Source: Opitutia bacterium
GTDB taxonomy: Bacteria > Verrucomicrobiota > Verrucomicrobiae > Opitutales > UBA953
Assembly: GCA_947488485.1 (NCBI GenBank)
Contig: CANKZO010000083.1
Coordinates: 1 to 8,828, forward strand
Direction of reading: 5' to 3'
Length of the DNA: 8,828 bases
In this document: piece by piece, positions 6,701 through 8,828 of the stretch
Position numbering within the stretch: the first letter of the stretch is position 1
How the letters are laid out: each line of letters opens with the position of its first letter
The notes under the pieces: model-generated
The model's input: only the letters and a program-made list of their open reading frames with translations
Database searches by the model: none
Told to the model about the DNA's origin: nothing
Made by a program: the position numbers and the translations under genes

Positions 6701-7060
6701 TCAGGCACGGGCGCGAACCTCACGGTCGCCGAAGCTTCGCAGTCGAACACCTTCGCCGAAGCCGGGCTGGGCTACGCCCTGCAGCTGAGCGAGATGTTCT
6801 CGCTCACGCTCAACGTCGCCTATGAGCACAACCTGGGCAGCACCGGAGACAGCATGAATGCGCGCTTCGCCGACGCCGCGAGCCCGACTTCCTTCACGGT
6901 GCGCACCTATGGCGCCGGACAGGATATCTTCCGCGGCGGCATCGGCCTCCAGGCCAACCTGGGCGCAGGTCGCTCGGCCGGAATCAGCTACGACGTCCAT
7001 TCGGGCGACGACCTGAAGTCCGCCCACCAGATCAAGGCCAACTACACGTTCCGCTTCTAA
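3713..7060 (+). CDS. Autotransporter with PhoX/DUF839-like N-terminal domain
   Basis: This 1115-residue protein appears to be a type V secreted, outer-membrane-anchored enzyme. Residues 1-20 are a signal peptide (KNIAR, hydrophobic core, SLSA|Q). Residues about 25-530 look like the PhoX/DUF839 beta-propeller family of calcium-dependent phosphatases and relatives, with VLANHEIG (78-85), RIFLNGEETGAEG (175-187), ELPHHGKYSYEN (206-217), TPGEVYVYIGAKTNTG (245-260) and LYIQEDPG (418-425). One passenger-associated repeat follows near 582-614 (WKNGTGTLTLTGANTYTGDT), then a beta-strand-rich stalk with APGNSPGTLTIAG (645-657). A linker, LSPEPYGASHIMAWRNS (822-838), leads to a barrel of about 260 residues ending in a C-terminal Phe (YTFRF), the usual Bam recognition feature. 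The likely start is the ATG at 3713; an in-frame TTG at 3590 would only add a non-signal leader. Enzymatic activity is unproven. Phytase-like or non-catalytic propellers are alternatives. The gene is monocistronic, with its own terminator. Confidence 0.85.
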   Translation: MKNIARLFLVAAATTVSLSAQSLIKGPSSSQTSYLTPTAPGWSATSLLTVGDAVGGYLMAGIPDGLGAYDNGNGTMTVLANHEIGNDFTTGVLKGAVRAHGAAGGFVSKWVINTSTWQVVSGGDFVTSRLNQMMWNGTTWAAPTTAYAYLRPCSADLPALSAFYDASSSTGYNGRIFLNGEETGAEGKAFAFIATGDVNEIGKAYELPHHGKYSYENLLARTNYGSTPGAANLLQTVVVGTDDTTPGEVYVYIGAKTNTGNAIERAGLTNGQLYGVKVNAGVTGYTGAVTLENASGINGTFALAPIFTNATIAAKTGAEFQTESLRLGVTQFARPEDAHWFDHDSLIVATTGASGSAMGGATVTSKIYQLDFNSDTANGILTTGGNIRVLIDSNNITGLDGQKARSFDNLTVGDDGMLYIQEDPGNSSYVAKHWIVNPTLGSQTLREQSAVQIFESDRTRFTTGAVNFQTLDEEHSGIIDITSIVNDGVAGSQWFLVATQNHAAATGANAATLVEGGQFIALNKRAGSNVSTGAGAMTLTNGGSVVANGGTITDAVTLSGTGGVFDITGSTTASGAIGGAGGLWKNGTGTLTLTGANTYTGDTTVANGKLVVNGSLASSVRILKGNSFGGTVTVAGSLTNLGTLAPGNSPGTLTIAGNYIEAGTLDIEVWGLTPGTQHDQVVASGTATFQSGSNLIVTKTGGTFDLSRTQSVLAVSAAAYSGAFSTLDRSTQTTQVFFNNATGRIHGSGLTEAQTFADLTTGDNRKTIASALYADGLTSATVLRANGGGSATAKAFMAAGDLGAATAAFLGAADVGTALDALSPEPYGASHIMAWRNSLQLTRALTSAVAAPEGWNAQVGYDQQQATLTASPTTMNGSYDINSSYVIATKALSRGTQFSVLFAQNQGNTSAPGFSSKSRGQSVGLGFAADLDFARLDLAVASGKLESDGSRNGQTFSDQNLKGGTALARLSFAKLGAFTPFVGLHYSNSKMDAFTESGTGANLTVAEASQSNTFAEAGLGYALQLSEMFSLTLNVAYEHNLGSTGDSMNARFADAASPTSFTVRTYGAGQDIFRGGIGLQANLGAGRSAGISYDVHSGDDLKSAHQIKANYTFRF

Positions 7061-7081
7061 GCAGTCGGCATAGCAGGTCCG

Positions 7082-7108
7082 AAGGCCGCCCATCTGGGCG
7101 GCCTTTTT
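7082..7108 (+). terminator. Rho-independent terminator after the autotransporter gene
   Basis: AAGGCCGCCC (7082-7091), loop ATCT and GGGCGGCCTT (7096-7105) form a perfect 10-bp GC-rich stem running into a five-T stretch (7104-7108). It lies 21 nt after the TAA at 7058-7060. On the minus strand only two T residues follow the stem, so it should mainly stop plus-strand transcription before the convergent gene ending at 7112. Confidence 0.92.
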
Positions 7109-7111
7109 GTC

Positions 7112-8044
7112 TTACCAGGGCGTGAACCGGAGGCCGAAGAGCGCGAAGACGGCCGCGGCGAGCAAACCGAGCGCCGGCAGGAAGAGCGGGTCGAAATAAT
7201 CGGCGGTCCGCGGCTTCTTCTCGAGGACGACGACTTTCTTCATCTCGTCAATCCGCTTGAAGACGGAGTTGAGCGCTTCCGGGGTGACCGCGTTGAACGC
7301 CTCCCCGCCCGTCGAGCGGGCGATGCCGATGAGCGCGGGATCGACGGGGATGTCCGTCAGGAGGACGGCGAAGACGATGACGCCTTTCTCCCTTAGGTCG
7401 GCGATGATGGGCACGTCCTTGGGCGACTTGATGTCGGGGCTCTCGCCGTCGGTGAGGAGGATGATCATGCGGTCGCCGGCGGGCCGCTGGGCAAGATGGG
7501 CCGAAGCACCGGTGAGGGCGTTGCCGATGAACGTGCCGCCCCAGAGCTCATCGGGCAGGACGTTGGGCTCGATGAACGGACGCGAGAGCATGATGGTCTC
7601 GGTGTCGAGCGTCAGCGGGACCCAGTGGATGAAATTACGGGAGAAGATGGTCAGCCCGAACGCGTCCCCCTTCCGGTGGTGCAGGAACTTCTCCAGCGAC
7701 TCCATGGCGGAGTCGAAGCGGTTATGTCGGCCCTTGCCTTGGTCGCCATGCGACCCCCGCATACTGCCCGAGGTATCGAGCACGACCTGGATGTTCGTGA
7801 GCTGCCGCTCGACTTCAGGCGGCTGGAAGGTGACGGGGTGCGCGAGGAACAGGATCGCCAAGGCGAGCAGGCCGGCCGGCAGGCAGTTGGCGACGAGCAC
7901 GAGGCAACGCAGGAACCAGCCGCGGCGGCCCTGGACGCCATCGTAGGGCATCGCGAGGGGCTGACCGGGGCGGACCCACTCCCAGAAGGCCAGGATGACC
8001 GGCAAGGCGAGCAGGGCCAGCCACTGGGGATGCAGGAAGGTCAT
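7112..8044 (-). CDS. BatA-like von Willebrand factor A membrane protein
   Basis: This 310-residue protein has the layout of BatA/aerotolerance-type VWA proteins. The N-terminal FLHPQWLALLALPVIL segment (3-18) is typical of the BatA N-terminal region. A second membrane helix lies near 46-68, then a VWA domain (about 83-265), then a C-terminal helix near 286-306. The metal-ion-dependent adhesion site looks complete: D90-T-S92-G-S94 (DxSxS), T171 in GGTFIGNAL, and D199 in LLTDGES. The domain likely faces the periplasm and works with a MoxR-type AAA ATPase in assembling or maturing partner proteins, as known for such operons. The exact role is not established for this type. Its ATG overlaps the stop of the upstream gene (ATGA, 8041-8044), so translation is probably coupled. 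No BatB-like second VWA gene follows; the gene converges on the autotransporter terminator. Confidence 0.9.
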   Translation of the reverse strand: MTFLHPQWLALLALPVILAFWEWVRPGQPLAMPYDGVQGRRGWFLRCLVLVANCLPAGLLALAILFLAHPVTFQPPEVERQLTNIQVVLDTSGSMRGSHGDQGKGRHNRFDSAMESLEKFLHHRKGDAFGLTIFSRNFIHWVPLTLDTETIMLSRPFIEPNVLPDELWGGTFIGNALTGASAHLAQRPAGDRMIILLTDGESPDIKSPKDVPIIADLREKGVIVFAVLLTDIPVDPALIGIARSTGGEAFNAVTPEALNSVFKRIDEMKKVVVLEKKPRTADYFDPLFLPALGLLAAAVFALFGLRFTPW

Positions 8045-8828
8045 GGGCGGACGGCCACCGGGGCCGGCAGGTGCTGACGGATGATGCCAGCGATCTCAGT
8101 GTCGGCGACGCCCGAGCCAGGGCGATGGAGCCAACGCTGCAGACGTCCTAAGGCTTCGCCCGTAAGCTCACCGCGGGCGATGGCGGCCAAGACCTCGGCC
8201 ATGGGAGCCTCGGCCGGGACGAGGCCTTCGCGCCAAGAACGCAGGAGGAGCATCTCCAACCGGGCTTTCTGCTCGGCGGTGAGGGCGCCCTGTTCGAGTT
8301 CGGCAAGCAGCTGTCGCAATTGTTCGGCAGAAGTGAGCGGCGGCTGCGCGATCACGGCGACCGGCTTCTTAGGGCGACGCCAGAAGATAAGCAGCAGTAG
8401 CCAACCGATCCAGAAGACGCCGAGCCCCCAGAGGGTCGCCCGATAATGACCCCAAACCTGGATGCCGATGTCCTCGGTCTCCTTCACACGGGCCTCGAGT
8501 TCCTTGGAAAGTTTCGGGTCACCCTGGATCTTGAACGACGGCAGGCCGCTCAACGCCGCACCATCGTCCGCCATCAGGTATTCGGTGAGGTCATGCTCGC
8601 CTTCGCGGTTCACGAGATAGCGGACGTCATACACCTTCAGGCCGTCTTGGCCGGTCACCTGAGCGATGCGCACGTTCACGGCTACGCCGTAGCGGAACGG
8701 TTTCACGACGAGCGTGGGGCCGCCGTAAGTGATGATGGCCGCCTGTTCGACGCCGAGCGGCACCTTCAGGCTGTCATCCTCCTGCAGGAACCACCACGCG
8801 GCGACGAGGGCCACGACGGCGGCCAAGC
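8041..8828 (-). CDS. Two-helix membrane protein of the VWA operon, 5' end beyond window
   Basis: At least 261 residues are visible and the frame stays open to the right edge. Numbered from the TTG at 8826-8824, a hydrophobic segment at 2-14 looks like a signal anchor. A probable periplasmic domain follows (about 15-128, beta-rich around VKPFRYGVAVNVRIAQV, 41-57), then a second membrane helix (131-149, ending FWRRPKKP). A helical cytoplasmic tail (about 163-255) holds repeated Leu/Glu/Ala segments such as AEQLRQLLAELEQGALTAEQ (167-186). I do not recognise the family. Its layout and position just before a BatA-like gene recall the small membrane proteins (for example DUF4381 type) in MoxR/DUF58/VWA operons, but I see no signature to assign it. 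The true start is probably just outside the window, because the TTG lies directly at the hydrophobic core with no basic residues before it. Confidence 0.75.
   Translation of the reverse strand, partial: LAAVVALVAAWWFLQEDDSLKVPLGVEQAAIITYGGPTLVVKPFRYGVAVNVRIAQVTGQDGLKVYDVRYLVNREGEHDLTEYLMADDGAALSGLPSFKIQGDPKLSKELEARVKETEDIGIQVWGHYRATLWGLGVFWIGWLLLLIFWRRPKKPVAVIAQPPLTSAEQLRQLLAELEQGALTAEQKARLEMLLLRSWREGLVPAEAPMAEVLAAIARGELTGEALGRLQRWLHRPGSGVADTEIAGIIRQHLPAPVAVRP

Noticed and set aside
7257..8077. Plus-strand frames antisense to the VWA gene (7257-7946 and 7496-8077)
   Set aside because: They are shadows of the minus-strand VWA gene, whose MIDAS residues and membrane helices are clear.
8824..8826. 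TTG as the true start of the last gene
   Set aside because: The hydrophobic core begins at once with no preceding basic residues, and the frame is open to the window edge, so the start is probably outside.

Overview
The window is a GC-rich stretch of bacterial chromosome with dense, mostly single-gene transcription units. Tat-signalled Gfo/Idh/MocA proteins, secreted sialidase/BNR proteins and autotransporters carrying the passenger-associated repeat together point to the Planctomycetes-Verrucomicrobia group. Verrucomicrobia (Opitutae-like) is the best guess. This is inferred from gene content only; there is no rRNA or tRNA here to settle it.

Left part (1-1666): a truncated secreted sialidase-like gene on the minus strand is divergent from a Tat-signalled Gfo/Idh/MocA protein. 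That protein lacks the usual catalytic lysine but has the V-P and Y-P-T-H motifs I associate with NAD-dependent glycosidases of the GH109 type. The pair may be a small glycan-degradation locus. Middle left (1667-2638): a YdhF-type aldo/keto reductase runs convergently toward it. A G-rich (GGGGTA) tract lies between the two 3' ends.

Middle (2724-3515): a clear RcnA-type nickel/cobalt efflux protein with a His-rich loop stands alone, with no RcnR-type regulator nearby. Next comes a 197-bp gap with short repeats and an 8-bp inverted repeat. It leads into a 1115-residue autotransporter (3713-7060). Its passenger begins with a PhoX/DUF839-like propeller domain, continues with one autotransporter repeat, and ends in an outer-membrane barrel. 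A strong rho-independent terminator follows.

Right part (7112-8828): two minus-strand genes, overlapping by 4 nt, encode a BatA-like von Willebrand A membrane protein and an unrecognised two-helix membrane protein cut by the window edge. They look like the end of a MoxR/DUF58/VWA operon whose first genes would lie to the right.

No rRNA, tRNA, CRISPR array, insertion sequence, phage gene or origin was seen. The most unusual items are the surface-anchored PhoX-like autotransporter and the GH109-like oxidoreductase paired with a sialidase. No entirely new multi-gene system is evident.
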